The position numbers and the translations under genes are program-made. A stretch of 64,000 bases of DNA from Bombella sp. ESL0385 (GTDB lineage: Bacteria > Pseudomonadota > Alphaproteobacteria > Acetobacterales > Acetobacteraceae): the NCBI RefSeq assembly GCF_009725755.1, contig NZ_WNIJ01000001.1:806001-870000 (forward strand), given 5' to 3'. Under the pieces are notes generated by a model that saw nothing but the letters and a program-made list of their open reading frames with translations, was not told where the DNA came from and did no database searches. This document shows positions 62,886 to 64,000 of the stretch, piece after piece. Numbering within the stretch: position 1 is the stretch's first letter; every line of letters begins with the position of its first letter.

Positions 62886-64000
62886 CTACCCAGCGGCGAG
62901 CAATCGTCCCGGCATAGCGCGGTCAAACAGATGGAGGAGGTCTTGCAAAGCTGCTCCGCGTGGGCCTTGTAAGGTGGGGTTACGCGTTAGCTCACGCTGG
63001 CTATCATGGCGCATAGCGGTGAGGAGCAAAGCAAGGCGTGTGGGGTCGGCAAGGCGAAAGCCCGGTAAGCCAGATTGGCGGCTGCCTGCAAGGTCGCCCC
63101 CACCACGGATGCGGAAATCTTCATCAGCGATGAGGAAGCCATCCTCAGTATCGCGTAAGAGGGAGAGGCGTTTTTTCGCGGTGAAGCTGCTCTCCTCACT
63201 ATGGAGGAGGAGGCAGTAAGATTGTTGTGCCCCACGCCCCACCCGACCACGGAGTTGATGAAGCTGGGCAAGGCCGAAACGCTCAGCTTGCTCAATGACC
63301 ATAATCGTTGCATTGGGGATATCAACGCCGACTTCAATCACCGTTGTGGCAACAAGGAGGCGTGTTTTGCCTTGCTCAAAGGCGGTGAGGGCCTTTTGGC
63401 GTGTTTCAATATCCTGTTTGCCGTGGGCAAGGCCGATGATGGGGCCGAATCGTTTGGTGAGTGCGGCCCAGCGTTCCTCCGCTGCGGCGGCACTTTGGCT
63501 TTCACTCTCCTCAATAAGAGGGCAGACCCAAAAGATTTGTTTTCCTTGCTCTAAGGCGCGCTTTATCCCTGCGAGAATATCATCCAATAGGCCCATATTA
63601 TGAACAGTCGTATGGATGGGTTGGCGTCCGGCGGGTTTGCTATCCAGCCGGCTAACACCCATCTCGCCCCATTCTGTGAGTTGAAGTGTGCGGGGGATGG
63701 GGGTGGCTGTCATGACCAGCACATCAGTTGCAGGGCCTTTTGTGGCGAGCTTCATACGCTGCTCCACCCCAAAACGATGCTGTTCATCAATGACAGCAAG
63801 CCCGAGGTCAGCAAAGATGACACCATCTTGAAAGAGTGCATGCGTGCCGATGGCGATTTTAGCATGACCATCGGCCAGCTTGGCTAAGGCAATCCGCCGG
63901 GCACGCCCTTTGATGGAGCCACTTAAAAAGACAAAGGGCACAGGGCAGAGGGCTTCAAAGGTGCTGGCATGTTGCTGAGCGAGGATTTCGGTCGGGGCCA
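62886..64000 (-). CDS. recG: ATP-dependent DNA helicase RecG (3' part)
   Basis: 371 residues visible; the gene runs off the right edge, so the N-terminal wedge domain is missing. Helicase motifs: APTEILAQQH (Ia) at the window edge, VIDEQHRFGVEQR (DExH-type Walker B), MTATPIPRTLQLTEWG (III), VATTVIEVGVDIPNATIMVI (V) and HQLRGRVGRG (VI), then the RecG C-terminal region with DFRIRGGGDLAGSRQSGLPG. Regresses stalled forks and Holliday junctions. An internal Met at 63941 is not the start. Confidence 0.95.
   Translation of the reverse strand, partial: APTEILAQQHASTFEALCPVPFVFLSGSIKGRARRIALAKLADGHAKIAIGTHALFQDGVIFADLGLAVIDEQHRFGVEQRMKLATKGPATDVLVMTATPIPRTLQLTEWGEMGVSRLDSKPAGRQPIHTTVHNMGLLDDILAGIKRALEQGKQIFWVCPLIEESESQSAAAAEERWAALTKRFGPIIGLAHGKQDIETRQKALTAFEQGKTRLLVATTVIEVGVDIPNATIMVIEQAERFGLAQLHQLRGRVGRGAQQSYCLLLHSEESSFTAKKRLSLLRDTEDGFLIADEDFRIRGGGDLAGSRQSGLPGFRLADPTRLALLLTAMRHDSQRELTRNPTLQGPRGAALQDLLHLFDRAMPGRLLAAG

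Noticed and set aside
1-64000. Search for CRISPR arrays, insertion sequences, prophage, defence or secretion systems
   Set aside because: No spaced direct repeats, transposase or integrase motifs, or phage structural genes were seen; nearly all of the sequence is explained by housekeeping genes.

Overview
The window is an ordinary chromosomal stretch of an alphaproteobacterium, most likely an acetic acid bacterium (Acetobacteraceae). Evidence: a hopanoid operon (hpnA, hpnC, hpnD, hpnE, shc, hpnG), a cyoABCD quinol oxidase, class I lysyl-tRNA synthetase next to an MprF-like protein, and neighbour sets typical of Alphaproteobacteria (SUV3-like helicase/S4 protein/FdxA; purN-purM-hda-ppk-ppx; lysA with a DUF4175 protein). 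Genus cannot be fixed from the sequence alone. Genes are tightly packed with many 1-4 nt stop/start overlaps and several GTG or TTG starts. No prophage, insertion sequence, CRISPR array or recognisable defence system was seen.

Layout. 1-4.4 kb: 3' end of lysS, an MprF-like flippase with a shortened synthase domain, a 2H-phosphoesterase relative lacking its catalytic histidines, and a Bax inhibitor-1 family protein. 4.4-8.9 kb: a structured leader and cyoABCD. 8.9-12.2 kb (minus): ferredoxin, S4 RNA-binding protein, SUV3-like helicase. 12.3-19.1 kb: M17 aminopeptidase, MarR regulator, DegT aminotransferase, small membrane protein, AI-2E-type permease, ABC-F ATPase. 19.2-26.9 kb: ndk, purN, purM, hda, ppk, ppx, CDP-diacylglycerol pyrophosphatase. 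26.9-30.9 kb (minus): DUF4175 protein and lysA. 31.0-32.5 kb: an AT-richer gene that looks like a glycosyltransferase carrying an inserted farnesoic-acid-methyltransferase-like (PF12248-like) domain, followed by two identical tRNA-Arg(ACG) genes. 32.5-37.2 kb: a lipoprotein, guaA, an SH3-domain exported protein, pyk. 37.2-46.1 kb: tyrC and hpnL (minus), then the hopanoid operon. 46.1-52.6 kb: rpsB, tsf, recO, parC, cls. 52.5-58.7 kb: EEP-family hydrolase, metC-like lyase, a small ribbon-helix-helix protein, comM, serA, hisN-like phosphatase. 58.8-64 kb: kdsB, pheA, dapA, smpB, a double cold-shock-domain protein, and the 3' part of recG running off the right edge.

How the genes work together. 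The hpn genes build hopanoids from farnesyl diphosphate through presqualene diphosphate, hydroxysqualene and squalene to hopene, with HpnG acting on the adenosylhopane side chain; hpnB and hpnH are not here. Several membrane-lipid genes occur in the window (MprF-like, Cdh, Cls, HpnL, hpn). Amino-acid genes cover lysine (dapA, lysA), tyrosine/phenylalanine (tyrC, pheA), serine (serA), histidine (hisN) and methionine (metC). Ppk and Ppx make and degrade polyphosphate; a weak PhoB-box-like site lies upstream of ppk.

The strongest leads for something undescribed are the glycosyltransferase/PF12248-like hybrid with its palindrome-bearing promoter beside a tRNA pair, the 2H-phosphoesterase homologue that has lost both catalytic histidines, and the MprF homologue lacking half of its synthase domain. 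None amounts to a demonstrated new system.
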